A stretch of 64,000 bases of DNA from Promethearchaeota archaeon (GCA_013375495.1 JABXKC010000017.1:1-64000); one strand, 5' to 3'; positions 1 through 10,067 are shown, counted from the first letter of the stretch. The notes: generated from the sequence alone by a model not told the origin. Numbers and translations: made by a program.

Positions 1-2
1 AT

Positions 3-203
3 ATGGATATAGACGGTTTAATCTTCAATCAGGTGTTTGGTTGTCCATCATTATCAAAAACTTACGACAAGTTAAAAGAAAAGTTAAAATCTGAATTAGG
101 TATTCCTGCAATAGTTATAAATTTCAAAAAGATAGGAGAAAACTTAGAACAAGTAAAAACACGCGTAGAGCCTTTTATGGAAAAATTAAAGAGTGTAGAA
201 TAA
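3..203 (+). CDS. 2-hydroxyacyl-CoA dehydratase-like protein, C-terminal fragment
   Basis: This is the last part of a gene that enters from the left edge, so the ATG at base 3 is probably internal. The 66 residues resemble the C-terminal end of the HgdB/BcrC/FldC family (2-hydroxyglutaryl-CoA dehydratase D-component and relatives). They show a DGLIFNQVFGCPSLSKTY segment, then a helix and 'LGIPAIVINF', followed by a final amphipathic helix 'EQVKTRVEPFMEKL'. In the family this end packs a helix after the last strand of a Rossmann-like half that helps bind a [4Fe-4S] cluster. No cluster cysteine set can be checked because only one Cys is in view. The family call rests on pattern recognition of a short tail. 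Confidence 0.55.
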   Translation: MDIDGLIFNQVFGCPSLSKTYDKLKEKLKSELGIPAIVINFKKIGENLEQVKTRVEPFMEKLKSVE

Positions 204-211
204 CCCAACTA

Positions 212-784
212 CTATTTTTTGAATAAATCTGATGGTTTCATCAGGTGAGGCTCGTCTTCTTCATCTTTCTTTTTCTTTTTTTTTCCAGGAACAAATCCAT
301 ATACTTCAGTTTCTTGTGAAGTTGGAGGGGTTAATCCTGTAGGGGGTGAAATGTTGATATCTGCAGTGATAAGTTCTGGTTTTGGAGTAATGGGCATAGT
401 TTGGGATTGAATTGCTGCCTGGGCTGTTGAGCCCTTTAATACTTTCAATTCGCTCAAAACCTTTTCTAAATTCATTGATTGTACGCTCTTATTCATTGTG
501 TCCATGATTTCTTGAAGGGATTTTGAAGTTTCTCTAAGCCCCTTAGGATTTATACCCGTAAGTAATGAATCTAAATTAGTATTAATATTATCATTCAGTT
601 CTTTAAGGGAATCTAACACTGTAGACCAATGTTTGTTCATTTGAGATTCTATTGCGCTAATCATTTTGATAGTTTCGTTCATAAAATTAACATGAGCTTC
701 GTAGCGTTCCTCATCCTTTGCCCGAAGGTCGGAGATGAGCATTATTAACTTTCGAATCGCTTCTTTCTCTTCACTCACTTTCAA
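212..784 (-). CDS. hypothetical coiled-coil protein with basic/acidic tail
   Basis: This 190-residue protein is not recognised. Residues 1-115 are helical and heptad-like ('DSLKELNDNINTNLDSLL', 'LQEIMDTMNKSVQSMN'), which suggests a coiled coil. Residues ~120-160 are Pro/Thr/Gln-rich and probably disordered. The C-terminus has a run of six lysines, an acidic DEEDE stretch and ends in PSDLFKK. It is convergent with the gene ending at 203 (8 bp gap), so it is its own transcription unit, with a start at 784 and AT-rich upstream DNA. There is no signal peptide or membrane segment. A scaffold or cytoskeletal role is possible but nothing in the sequence shows it. Confidence 0.7.
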   Translation of the reverse strand: MKVSEEKEAIRKLIMLISDLRAKDEERYEAHVNFMNETIKMISAIESQMNKHWSTVLDSLKELNDNINTNLDSLLTGINPKGLRETSKSLQEIMDTMNKSVQSMNLEKVLSELKVLKGSTAQAAIQSQTMPITPKPELITADINISPPTGLTPPTSQETEVYGFVPGKKKKKKDEEDEPHLMKPSDLFKK

Positions 785-964
785 AAATCACATTTCATAT
801 TTTCTTTTATTATATTATGATTATCTATTAATTTATATATATTTGTTCTTAAAAGAAACATTATAACTATTCAAATTGTATCAATAATAGAATTTCTTTT
901 TTAAATTAAGGGGGATATTAATTAGTAATTACAAATCAATAATATCAAAAAATTAAAAATAATC

Positions 965-2455
965 ATGCCAATAGAAAAAATTGGTTGGCCTAACAATCCT
1001 AAGATACTAGAGATTAACGCATGGCCCTGGTTAACTAATTTATCTGATAAATTCGGTTATAATATTAAACTCAATGATATTCCCCTTGAGTTAATATACC
1101 AAGAAATGTCCTTTTTTGATGTAGTCTGGTTAATGGGAGTTTGGGAACGTAGTCCTTTAGGAAGAGATATAGCTATGAGTCATGAAGGTTTACAGGAAGA
1201 ATATCGTAAAGCCTTAAGATATTTTAATACACAGGATGTTGTAGGCTCGCCTTATTCAGTATATTATTATCACATTAGTTCTCATTTCGGGGGTTCAGAC
1301 GCCCTTAAATCGTTCCGAAAAGATTTAAAAACACGCGATATATTGCTGATATTAGATTACGTACCAAACCATGTTTCGATTGACCATCTCTGGACTCTCG
1401 AGAAATCAGATGTTTTTATAAGGGGATCATTAGATGATTTGATGAGTAAGCCTTATGATTTCTTCTCAGTTGCTGATACCATATATGCACATGGTAAAGA
1501 TCCTAATTTCCCCCCTTGGACAGATACGGTTCAAATAAACGCGTTTTCTTCAGATGCTCGCTCAAAAGCGATTAACACCTTGCTTTCGATAGCACAACTA
1601 TGTGATGGTGTTAGATGTGATATGGCAATGTTAATGACCAATAGTGTATTTAGCAAAACCTGGGGAGAAAAAGCAGGTACATTGCCTAAAAAAGAGTTTT
1701 GGGAAGAAATAATTTCAGCTGTAAAAAAGAAATACCCCGATTTTAAATTCATAGCTGAGGTGTATTGGGATATGGAGTGGGATTTAATTCAGCAGGGGTT
1801 TGACTATTGTTATGATAAGAGATTATACGAACGCTTAGCTAGCTTTGATGTTGAGAGTATAAAAAATCATCTTAAAGCCGAATTAGATTACCAAAGTAAA
1901 CTTCTTAGATTTATTGAAAACCACGACGAACCCCGGGCAATAACGACATTTGAATCTGAAGCTTCTAAAGCTGCTTCTGTTATCGCTTCTACGCTGCCTG
2001 GTGCGCGTTTAATTTTCGAAGGACAAACACGAGGAAATAAGATAAAAACGCCAGTACAATTAGGAAGAGGTCCAATAGAGGAAGATGACATAGATATAAC
2101 AAAATTTTACAATAATTTATTAAGAGCTATTCCCGGAAGAGAGTTTAATGAAGCTAAGTGGTCATTATGCGATATTAAGCTAGCGGGACAAAATGATAAT
2201 TCCTATAATAACATTATTTCTTATCAATGGTTAACCGAACACCAGATACTCTTAATTGCCGTTAATTATAGTCCAACTTTTTCCAAAGCTCATATAATAA
2301 CCAATGATATTAACTATGGGCTTAATAATTGGCGTTTTACAGATCTTTTAGCGGGGAAGGAATTCAGCTATAAAGGGAAAGATTTAGAAAAAAATGGGTT
2401 ATATATTGAATTAGATGGCTGGAAGAGTCATATTTTTCACGTAGAAAAAGTGTGA
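965..2455 (+). CDS. GH13 alpha-amylase-family glycosidase
   Basis: This 496-residue protein should be an alpha-glucan-active enzyme of family GH13. The (beta/alpha)8 barrel motifs are visible: region I 'DYVPNHV' at ~131-137, region II 'DGVRCDMA' at ~214-221 with Asp219 as likely nucleophile, region III 'IAEVYW' with Glu265 as acid/base, and region IV 'ENHDE' with Asp321 as transition-state stabiliser. All three catalytic carboxylates are present. A C-terminal beta-sandwich-like part follows from ~400. There is no signal peptide, so it is probably cytosolic. The loop between beta-3 and beta-4 is shorter than in secreted amylases. Substrate (maltodextrin, trehalose-type or other) cannot be told. 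It lies upstream of and co-directional with the amino-sugar gene at 2520 (64 bp gap), so the two may be cotranscribed. Confidence 0.88.
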   Translation: MPIEKIGWPNNPKILEINAWPWLTNLSDKFGYNIKLNDIPLELIYQEMSFFDVVWLMGVWERSPLGRDIAMSHEGLQEEYRKALRYFNTQDVVGSPYSVYYYHISSHFGGSDALKSFRKDLKTRDILLILDYVPNHVSIDHLWTLEKSDVFIRGSLDDLMSKPYDFFSVADTIYAHGKDPNFPPWTDTVQINAFSSDARSKAINTLLSIAQLCDGVRCDMAMLMTNSVFSKTWGEKAGTLPKKEFWEEIISAVKKKYPDFKFIAEVYWDMEWDLIQQGFDYCYDKRLYERLASFDVESIKNHLKAELDYQSKLLRFIENHDEPRAITTFESEASKAASVIASTLPGARLIFEGQTRGNKIKTPVQLGRGPIEEDDIDITKFYNNLLRAIPGREFNEAKWSLCDIKLAGQNDNSYNNIISYQWLTEHQILLIAVNYSPTFSKAHIITNDINYGLNNWRFTDLLAGKEFSYKGKDLEKNGLYIELDGWKSHIFHVEKV

Positions 2456-2519
2456 AAAAGTTAGAATTTATTTTTATTAAAAGAATAAGAGATATAGACC
2501 AGAAAAGAGATACAAACAT

Positions 2520-3773
2520 ATGGGATATAACAAAAACTCTTTAGTTACTGCTTTAATTGAAAAAGGAGTCAAAATACCAAATCCTTCTTCAGTTGAAATA
2601 AGCGATGAAGTCAACATTAACCTGATATCATCCGAAGATGTAACGATACATTCAGGATGTAAAATATTTGGGAAAAAGACACTTATTATGTCGGGAGTTA
2701 AGCTGGGCAGTAGATCTCCAGTTACTATTAAAAATTGTCAATTAGGAAAAAATATTGAATTAAAAGGTGGATATTTTGAAGGATCAACATTTCTGGATTC
2801 TGCGAATATGGGTGATGGTGCCGAAGTCCGAGAAGGATGCCTCCTGGAGGAGGAAGCTAATGGTGCTCATACGGTAGGTCTTAAACAAACAATTCTTTTT
2901 CCATTTGTGACACTAGGGAGCATTATTAATTTTTGTGACATTTTGATGGCAGGCGGGACGGACAGAAAAAATCATAGTGAAGTGGGTAGTTCATATATTC
3001 ATTTTAATTATAACCCTAATCAGGATAAAGCAACTGCATCTTTAATTGGAGATGTAGCTTATGGTGTTATGCTCAATCAACCTCCCATTTTTTTAGGGGG
3101 ACAAGGCGGATTAGTAGGTCCAAGTCGGATAGGTTATAAGACAGTAATTGCAGCTGGAGTTATTTACCGCGGAGATTGTCCTCAAGGTCATACACTCTTA
3201 ATGGGTAAAAAACATCAAAAAGAGGATATGGATTTCTATCCTGGACTATATTGGAGAGTCAAAACAAGAGTTATAAATTGTATTGAATATATAGCAAATA
3301 TTATAGCTCTTAGACAATGGTACCTAAACGTACGTTCTACGTTCTATCAGGGAAGTGATATGGAAAAATTGCTTTATGAGGGGGCAGTTGAAAAACTTGA
3401 CCTTATTTTCAATGAGAGAATTAAAAGATTCAAACAACTAGCTAACAAGATGGAAATATCTATAGAATTATATAAATCGGTTATGGGTAATAAAGCAGTA
3501 AATGAGCTAATTATTCAAAAAAGAGAATTCTTTGAGAATATCCAAAAAATTGAAAGTAGTTTTAACGAATGTCTAGCGAATTCTGGGGAGGAGAAAAAGA
3601 GAGTTGAATTTTTAAAGAGTATAAATGATATCTATAAAAAAACCGGGAAGGATTACATCAATGTAATACAAAATTTAAATGAGTATAGCAGAAAAGTGGG
3701 AACTTCTTGGCTTTTGAGCATAGTTAAAAATACACGGAATACCATATTGAATTATCTTCCATCATTCAATTAA
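2520..3773 (+). CDS. left-handed beta-helix nucleotidyl/acyltransferase-like protein (GlmU-related)
   Basis: Residues ~25-240 carry hexapeptide-like repeats (for example 'GVKLGSRSPVTIKNCQLGKNIELKGG', quoted here only in parts: GVKLGS, CQLGKNIELKGG), typical of left-handed beta-helix acyltransferases. Residues ~140-170 contain 'GTDRKNHSEVGSSYIHFNYN', and I associate this pattern with proteins annotated as UDP-GlcNAc pyrophosphorylase-related. The N-terminal nucleotidyltransferase domain of GlmU is absent. The C-terminal 150 residues are charged helices with no known motif. Its position beside glmS, nagB-like and glmM suggests the acetyltransferase step of UDP-GlcNAc synthesis. That role is inference from context, because the catalytic residues cannot be assigned. 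Confidence 0.65.
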   Translation: MGYNKNSLVTALIEKGVKIPNPSSVEISDEVNINLISSEDVTIHSGCKIFGKKTLIMSGVKLGSRSPVTIKNCQLGKNIELKGGYFEGSTFLDSANMGDGAEVREGCLLEEEANGAHTVGLKQTILFPFVTLGSIINFCDILMAGGTDRKNHSEVGSSYIHFNYNPNQDKATASLIGDVAYGVMLNQPPIFLGGQGGLVGPSRIGYKTVIAAGVIYRGDCPQGHTLLMGKKHQKEDMDFYPGLYWRVKTRVINCIEYIANIIALRQWYLNVRSTFYQGSDMEKLLYEGAVEKLDLIFNERIKRFKQLANKMEISIELYKSVMGNKAVNELIIQKREFFENIQKIESSFNECLANSGEEKKRVEFLKSINDIYKKTGKDYINVIQNLNEYSRKVGTSWLLSIVKNTRNTILNYLPSFN

Positions 3774-3807
3774 AATAAATCTTTATTTTTAGAAATATAG
3801 GATATCT

Positions 3808-5661
3808 TTAATGAACAGTCACAGTTTTACTAAGATTTAATGGTTTATCAGGGTCTAGATCATGAGCTAAGGCAGCATAATAGGCCAATAATTGTAAAGC
3901 TGGCATGAAAGTTATTGGGCTGAATAAATTGTGAAATTTGTCAGCGGGTTGAGGAATTCGAATTGTAATATCACTTAATTTTGTTATCTTTTCATCACTT
4001 TCCACAACAACAGAAATAATTCTACCACCTCTAGCTTTGAACTCCATTACATTCCCAACTAATCTATTATAGGTCTCGTCAGGGGGTGCGATAAAAATGA
4101 TAGGAAATCCTTCTCGTACTAAAGAAATTGGTCCATGTTTAGCAGAAGCTGCGGAATAACCTTCAATAAACCGACAAGCAACTTCTTTCAATTTTAAACC
4201 TCCTTCTTTGGCAGTGGCGATTGATATACCTCTTGCCAAAAAGAAATAATTCAAATTTTTTTCTAAATTGTTTACAATATATTTGATTAAATCAACATTT
4301 TTTTCGAGGAATTTTTCAATGATATTAGGTATTCCAGCTAAAGTATCGTGATATTTTATTACTTCTTCATTAGAGATTATTTTTCTAGTTTTTGCAATTG
4401 ATACTGCTATCAACGCAAGAGCAAGAACTTGCGTGCTATATGTTTTTGTTGCTGCAACACCAATCTCAGGTCCTGCATTTGTTACAATCACGTGATCGGA
4501 ATACCTAGTAATCGATGAGCCTACAACATTAGTAATTGTTAAGATTTTGACAGATTTTGTCGTCTTTGCCCATCTGATCGCTTCTATCGTATCAATAGTT
4601 TCACCTGATTGTGATATTGCTATAATTACGGCATTATCTTGTAAACTACCTTTTAGTTGAGTCTCAAATTCAGAACATTCTATATCTTGAATGTGTTTAC
4701 CAAGAAATTTAGAAATTATAAATTTTCCTGCTAATGCTGAGTGATAAGATGTACCCGCTGCAGTGATATATATATTATCTGCTGAGATTAAAGCGTTTGC
4801 AAACTTGTTTAATAGCTGGTCTGAAATTTTCATAGTAAACCTTAATGCATTTGGTTCCTCGTAAATTTCTTTTAGCATAAAATGCTCATAACCTCCCTTT
4901 TCTGCAGCATCAATATTCCATTCAATGTTTTGCATTTCTTTTCTAATTAATTCATTATCGTTTTTAAGATCAAAAAATTTTACTTCTCCCGCTTTTAAAA
5001 CAGCAAGTTCGTCATCTTCCATTATATAGCAATTTCTTGTGTATGGTAAAAAAGCAGGAATATCTGAAGAACAATAAGTAGTTTTCCCTTCTTCTATTCC
5101 AATTATTAAAGGAGATTCTTTTCGAGCAACCATAATTAAATCAGGATAATCAATCTGACAGACTGCGATTGCATATGCTCCTTTGCATTTTTTTAGTGTG
5201 TTTATAGTAGCAACCTTAAGATTGTTACCTTTTTTCATAAAGTCTTCAATTAAATGGGGAATAACTTCAGAATCAGTCTCAGATTTAAATGTATGTCCTA
5301 GAGACGTGAGTTCATCTCTTAATTCTAAAAAATTCTCTATTATCCCATTATGCACAACTGCAATTTTGTTTAAACAATCTAAATGTGGATGACTATTTTG
5401 TTTAGTAGGTGCTCCGTGAGTAGCCCATCTTGTATGGGCTAACGCAAGTTTTGAACCACTAGGAAATTCATCTAATTTGATTTTTTTAAGAATTTCATCA
5501 ATTTTTCCAGCTTCTTTTTTAATAAATAGTTTTGAATTATAAAGTGAAACAATACCGCAAGAATCATATCCACGGTATTCTAAACGCTTTATTCCTTCGA
5601 AGACAACTTTACCTACAGAGATTTCTTGATTCTTTGTAACTATTCCGAAAATACCACACAT
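3808..5661 (-). CDS. glmS: glutamine--fructose-6-phosphate aminotransferase (isomerizing)
   Basis: This 617-residue protein is the normal length for GlmS, which makes glucosamine-6-phosphate from fructose-6-phosphate and glutamine. It starts 'MCGIFGIV', with Cys2 as the N-terminal nucleophile of the class II glutaminase domain (residues 1-~230, with 'RYRGYDS'-like 'LEYRGYDSCGI' and 'HTRWATHG'). Two SIS isomerase domains follow (~290-420, 'AAGTSYHSALAGK' and 'SQSGETIDT'; ~455-600), ending in the typical 'LNLSKTVTVH'. It is divergent from the NagB-like gene at 5806 across a 144-bp AT-rich promoter region and convergent with the beta-helix gene. No ribozyme-like element is evident upstream. Confidence 0.97.
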   Translation of the reverse strand: MCGIFGIVTKNQEISVGKVVFEGIKRLEYRGYDSCGIVSLYNSKLFIKKEAGKIDEILKKIKLDEFPSGSKLALAHTRWATHGAPTKQNSHPHLDCLNKIAVVHNGIIENFLELRDELTSLGHTFKSETDSEVIPHLIEDFMKKGNNLKVATINTLKKCKGAYAIAVCQIDYPDLIMVARKESPLIIGIEEGKTTYCSSDIPAFLPYTRNCYIMEDDELAVLKAGEVKFFDLKNDNELIRKEMQNIEWNIDAAEKGGYEHFMLKEIYEEPNALRFTMKISDQLLNKFANALISADNIYITAAGTSYHSALAGKFIISKFLGKHIQDIECSEFETQLKGSLQDNAVIIAISQSGETIDTIEAIRWAKTTKSVKILTITNVVGSSITRYSDHVIVTNAGPEIGVAATKTYSTQVLALALIAVSIAKTRKIISNEEVIKYHDTLAGIPNIIEKFLEKNVDLIKYIVNNLEKNLNYFFLARGISIATAKEGGLKLKEVACRFIEGYSAASAKHGPISLVREGFPIIFIAPPDETYNRLVGNVMEFKARGGRIISVVVESDEKITKLSDITIRIPQPADKFHNLFSPITFMPALQLLAYYAALAHDLDPDKPLNLSKTVTVH

Positions 5662-5805
5662 CTAAAAATAGAAAATTATTAGAAATTTAAATATTTTTTT
5701 ACGCCCGAAAGATGATATAATAAAAGTAATTTGCAAAGTTCATATAATTAAATTTTTATTAAACTGAACTTTTTTTAGTATAAAATATTTCTCAAGGTAC
5801 TATTT

Positions 5806-6768
5806 ATGGCGATTAAAGTAATTATTACAGATAATTTCAAAGAGTTAAGTAAGGTTGCGGCAGAAATTATCAAAGAAAAAATTATTCAAGGATTACAAGA
5901 CAAGAGTACATATGTTTTAGGGCTTGCAACAGGAAACTCACCAACAGGTTTATATAAAGTACTTTCCCAAATGGCAAACACTAATAAATTCGACAGTAGT
6001 AAAGTTCGTAGTTTTAATCTCGATGAATATATTGGTCTTCCGGGAGAAAATGCTCAACAACGCACGATACACCCACAAAGTTATTGTTATTTTATGATTA
6101 AAGAATTCTTTGGACTTCTTAAGAATAAATTTATAGAAACAACTTTACCTTATGCTTGTTTAATCGATCAAAAAAAATTGATGCAAGAACTATCATCCCA
6201 TCCTGAAGATTGGGCTGAATTAGGAACAGGCTCAGGAAAATCAATTGTTATTAAAGATAAAGCATCTTCTGAATATTTAAGTTGGATTCAGGAAAAGATT
6301 TTAGAGGGATATGCCCAAAAAATTGAAAAATCTGGTGGTATTGATTTACAAGTTATAGGTGTTGGAGGACGTGGACATGTTGCATTCCATGAATCAGGAA
6401 TTCCCTTTGAAGGGAGTAAAGTCATGTTAATAAAACTTGATAAAAATACAGTAACTAATGCTGTAATTGATGGACAATTTATCTCAGAAGATGAATGTCC
6501 TCGTTATGCTATCAGTATGGGTGCAGAGCTAGTATATAAGTCGAAAACAGTGTTGTTATTAGCTAATGGAGAACGAAAAACTAAATCTGTTACTGAATCA
6601 TTACTAAATGTACCGACTCCAAATGTTCCAATATCTTATGGTCAAATATATTCGGAAAAAGGAGGCAATTTAATTTATGTTTTGGATAAAATTGCTGGTC
6701 GAGAACTTGTTGCAAATAAAAATAAGCTTGAACAAAAAGGAATAGAAATAGAAATTAGGAGCAGTTAA
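5806..6768 (+). CDS. nagB: glucosamine-6-phosphate deaminase/isomerase-like protein
   Basis: This 320-residue NagB-family protein shows the phosphate-binding loop 'LATGNSPTGLYK' (~40-51), 'NLDEYIGL' (Asp73, equivalent to E. coli Asp72) and the active-site segment 'GVGGRGHVAFHESG' (~185-198). In NagB this last motif is GxGxDGHIAFNEP. The His and Glu are kept (His191, Glu196), but the catalytic Asp is Arg189 here. There is also an extra stretch of ~40 residues (~120-160) compared with the 266-residue enterobacterial enzyme. It may be a divergent deaminase, or an isomerase working in the biosynthetic direction next to glmS and glmM. The fold assignment is firm and the activity is uncertain. Confidence 0.85.
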   Translation: MAIKVIITDNFKELSKVAAEIIKEKIIQGLQDKSTYVLGLATGNSPTGLYKVLSQMANTNKFDSSKVRSFNLDEYIGLPGENAQQRTIHPQSYCYFMIKEFFGLLKNKFIETTLPYACLIDQKKLMQELSSHPEDWAELGTGSGKSIVIKDKASSEYLSWIQEKILEGYAQKIEKSGGIDLQVIGVGGRGHVAFHESGIPFEGSKVMLIKLDKNTVTNAVIDGQFISEDECPRYAISMGAELVYKSKTVLLLANGERKTKSVTESLLNVPTPNVPISYGQIYSEKGGNLIYVLDKIAGRELVANKNKLEQKGIEIEIRSS

Positions 6769-6802
6769 CTTCAAATAAAAAAATAGATGTTTAACAGAAG
6801 TG

Positions 6803-8230
6803 TTATATTAAATTTAATTTCTTCATCTTTTCTTCTGCTATTTTATTCATTTCAATTGATTGATTTATATCGATGCTAGATTCGCCAGAAATTCTTAAGT
6901 AGGGGCTTGTTCCCGAACGTCTAATTAAAATCCATCCACTATCGTAATCGAATCTACAACCATCCATTTTATTAGTAGATTTTAATGTTTTACCCATAGA
7001 ATCGAAGCTTTCTTTCATTTCAGCAATAATTTGTTGGTTTATTTCCTCTGTAAAGGGAATATCTTTTATAAGTGGAAATTGCTGACGGTAATAGGGATAT
7101 TTTGGAATTTCTTTCAATAATTCTATAAATTTTTTTCCTGTTTTGACTATCATTTGCAATACTAATCCGATTGTGACTATTGAATCTGGTCCTAAATGGT
7201 AACTGGGCCAAATATAGGTACCTGAGGTTTCTCCACCCAGAAATCCCCCATTTTCATGTAAAGCTTGAGCTACTTGGATATCTCCAACTTCAGTTCTTAT
7301 TATCTCGCAACCTAGTGGTTGTAGTACATCCTCAATTAAACTTGATGAGTTTACTGGAGTAGATACTTTCATATCGTTTTTAGAAAGGTTACTTCTATTA
7401 TCTTGTATATAATATTTTGCCAGAAGCGCTAATAACCTAATTGGATCGACAATTTCACCAGTTTCATCTAAAAAAATAACTCTATCAGCATCCCCATCTA
7501 ATGCTATTCCAATATCTTCTTGAGTTGATATTTTCAAAAATTTGGAAATCTGAATTAAATTTTTTTCACTAGGTTCTGAATTTCTTCCAGGGAATTTACC
7601 ATCCATTTGTGCATTGATTGTAATAATATTTACATTATAATCACTTAATAGTCTTGGGACGATTTCACATCCCGCTCCGTTTCCGGGGTCAACTATAACA
7701 TTAAGTTTACTTCCATCAAATTTTATACGATTTGTTATATCTAAAATGTGTTTATCGTTAATATTATTAACCTGAGTAACTTTTCCAATTTGATCCCATT
7801 CGATATCAAGAAAATTCTTCTCGTCATAAATTCGCGAAATTTCTTCTTCTTGCTCGCGGGAATAACCTATACCTGAAGGATTCCAAAATTTCAATCCAAT
7901 ATATTCGGGAGTATTATGAGATGCGGTAATCATAACTCCAGCATTCGCATCTAAATATCGCAGGGACATAGCTAATGTGGGTGTAGTTATAATTCCTAAT
8001 GTTTTCACATTACATCCCGTACTTAATATCCCAGAAATTAATGTATATTCTATTGGTAAAGCAGAGGTTCTAATATCCTTTCCGATAACTACGATACCTT
8101 TACCTTTTAAATATGTACCCAACGCCAATCCTACATCTAAAGCCATCTGCGGCGTGAATCTTAAGTCTGATTCAGAATAATTTTGAAATACGCGTCTAAT
8201 TCCAGAGGTGCCAAAGATGTTACTCGTCAT
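6803..8230 (-). CDS. glmM: phosphoglucosamine mutase / phosphohexomutase
   Basis: This 475-residue member of the alpha-D-phosphohexomutase superfamily interconverts hexose-6- and hexose-1-phosphates. All four motifs are seen: the phosphoserine loop 'TASHNTPE' with Ser104, the metal-binding 'DGDADR', the sugar-binding 'GGETSG' and the C-terminal phosphate-binding 'RRSGTSPYLRI'. Neighbouring glmS and the GlmU-like gene favour glucosamine-6-P to glucosamine-1-P, although archaeal members often act on glucose or mannose phosphates too. The gene ends 34 bp from the nagB-like gene in convergent orientation. The ATG at 8230 gives 'MTSNIFGTSGIRR', the usual N-terminus. Confidence 0.92.
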   Translation of the reverse strand: MTSNIFGTSGIRRVFQNYSESDLRFTPQMALDVGLALGTYLKGKGIVVIGKDIRTSALPIEYTLISGILSTGCNVKTLGIITTPTLAMSLRYLDANAGVMITASHNTPEYIGLKFWNPSGIGYSREQEEEISRIYDEKNFLDIEWDQIGKVTQVNNINDKHILDITNRIKFDGSKLNVIVDPGNGAGCEIVPRLLSDYNVNIITINAQMDGKFPGRNSEPSEKNLIQISKFLKISTQEDIGIALDGDADRVIFLDETGEIVDPIRLLALLAKYYIQDNRSNLSKNDMKVSTPVNSSSLIEDVLQPLGCEIIRTEVGDIQVAQALHENGGFLGGETSGTYIWPSYHLGPDSIVTIGLVLQMIVKTGKKFIELLKEIPKYPYYRQQFPLIKDIPFTEEINQQIIAEMKESFDSMGKTLKSTNKMDGCRFDYDSGWILIRRSGTSPYLRISGESSIDINQSIEMNKIAEEKMKKLNLI

Positions 8231-8471
8231 AGTTTCTCACAATATAGCAGTTGTTGTATTTTAAATCTTTAAAGGTTATTGAATAGAAATTATTCATAAA
8301 TATTAAAGTTATTTCAACTAAAAATTACCAAAGTCAATTTCTTGAGACGTATTGTAGCTTTTCTTTATTTTATTAATGATAAACTTTTAATTTTTATTCT
8401 CACATATAACTTTTAAAGAATGTTGCTCCTATCGGAGAATTTAATTAAATTACAATTTGGCATAGCTCTAA

Positions 8472-9953
8472 ATGATATTTCAAGGATTATTGAATATTTC
8501 TAGCTTATACTTAGACAATGAAGACATCTTATTTAATCGATTAGATCAGTTTTTTCACGATAGAATTAATGACTTAACGAATGCAAACAACAATGAAACC
8601 GATAACTTGAATAGCCAATTTACTAAACTTTTAGAATTTGTTAAATCTGAATTAGTTGCTCTTGGATTTGATAGAGAGGGGTTAGAATATATATTTTTAG
8701 ATCCTTTTGTTAAACTCAATCTCAACGACACTGAAAAAAAATGTACGATACATCAAATTTACGATTTAAAAGTAGCTCCAATACTATATGAGATTTTTCT
8801 TGAGAAAGTAGTAGCATATTTAGTTGATTTTGATAATGTTAATAGTATTATGCTAAATTTGAAATCATCTAATTTTTTGAGCTTAGAATTTATTGTAGAA
8901 TTGAAAAACTTAAAGGATCTAATTGATAAATATCCAGAAAAAAAAGAACATTTAAAGAAATATATTCAAATACATAAGAAATTTGAAAAAAAATTAGTGT
9001 TAAATAAAGATAAAATTGAAATGTTAGAGGATCTACCAGATCCAAAAGAAAAACTACAGCTCTTATATCTTATTTTCAGAATAATTAATATATTTCATTT
9101 AGAAGAAAAATTTGATTTTACTCATATAAGGAATTTTATTTCGGACAATATTAACGAATGGTTAATTACTATTCCCTTGGTTACATTAAAAAATCCTGAC
9201 CTTTATTATTGTGGGTTATACTTAGCAGATGCATTGAATATAAAATTGGATGAAACTAAAGTTAAGAGTTTCTTATTAGATTTATATGAGGAAGGGATCG
9301 ATGAGTTTGAAGCACCGTTAGTACAAGCTACTGACGGAGTGTATTACCTCCTAAAAGCTACGTTTTACATGAAATTATGGCTTACAGATGATCAGATTAA
9401 TAGATTAATCGAAACAGATGCTAAATATTTTGAAACTGCTTATCTGAAGAACTTAGAAACTTCCCAATTAGTTGTTATTTTAAAAATTTATAACCTTATT
9501 CGTGCTAGAGACATAGAGGATAATATTTTCGCGATATTGGAAGAATTGGAACAAAGAATAACACCAGAAGGAATTAAACAATATAGAGACGGCTTTATCT
9601 CTTCAGAAGCGACATATTATGTAGTATTTTGTAATTATATGAGAAATACTTTAAACAAATTAAAGGATTACGACTTGTTAGAAAGTACTATCTCTAAGAT
9701 TTATAGGAATTTAGAAATACTTGAAATTTCAGAAGATACTAACTTCGATTTAATTTCTGAACTAATCTACTCGTATGAGATTTTAAAACTATTTAATTGT
9801 ATTGAAACGCCACAATTGATTATCAAAATGGCAAACTATTTATTTCCACCAGAAGTAGCAGAGAAGATATCTGCGAGTCCAGAATTAAATAAAACCCAAG
9901 CTAGATTCAGACATTTAAAAGTGAACAAGCTTACGGGAGAAATAATGTATTAA
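8472..9953 (+). CDS. large helical protein, possible alpha/alpha-toroid (terpenoid-cyclase-like) fold
   Basis: This 493-residue, almost entirely helical protein has no clear catalytic motif. The second half has spaced motifs of the kind seen in alpha/alpha-barrel repeats ('LYYCGLYLADALNIKLDE', 'DGVYYLLKATFYMKLW', 'SEATYYVVFCNYMRNTL'), which recall protein-prenyltransferase beta subunits and terpenoid-cyclase toroids. The zinc ligands of prenyltransferases cannot be identified. The N-terminal ~180 residues are charged helices ('YPEKKEHLKKYIQIHKKFEKK'). There is no signal or membrane segment. It is an isolated gene with a 240-bp AT-rich upstream region that holds nothing else recognisable. The fold suggestion is weak. 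Confidence 0.6.
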   Translation: MIFQGLLNISSLYLDNEDILFNRLDQFFHDRINDLTNANNNETDNLNSQFTKLLEFVKSELVALGFDREGLEYIFLDPFVKLNLNDTEKKCTIHQIYDLKVAPILYEIFLEKVVAYLVDFDNVNSIMLNLKSSNFLSLEFIVELKNLKDLIDKYPEKKEHLKKYIQIHKKFEKKLVLNKDKIEMLEDLPDPKEKLQLLYLIFRIINIFHLEEKFDFTHIRNFISDNINEWLITIPLVTLKNPDLYYCGLYLADALNIKLDETKVKSFLLDLYEEGIDEFEAPLVQATDGVYYLLKATFYMKLWLTDDQINRLIETDAKYFETAYLKNLETSQLVVILKIYNLIRARDIEDNIFAILEELEQRITPEGIKQYRDGFISSEATYYVVFCNYMRNTLNKLKDYDLLESTISKIYRNLEILEISEDTNFDLISELIYSYEILKLFNCIETPQLIIKMANYLFPPEVAEKISASPELNKTQARFRHLKVNKLTGEIMY

Positions 9954-10067
9954 CCTAATTCTTTTAGTTTCCTTAGTTTTTAAAGTTTTATTAGGTTAAT
10001 TTGAAAGTAGAAATTTTAAATTAATTCTAATCATTATCATAGTAAATAAAAGAAACTATTGATTTTG

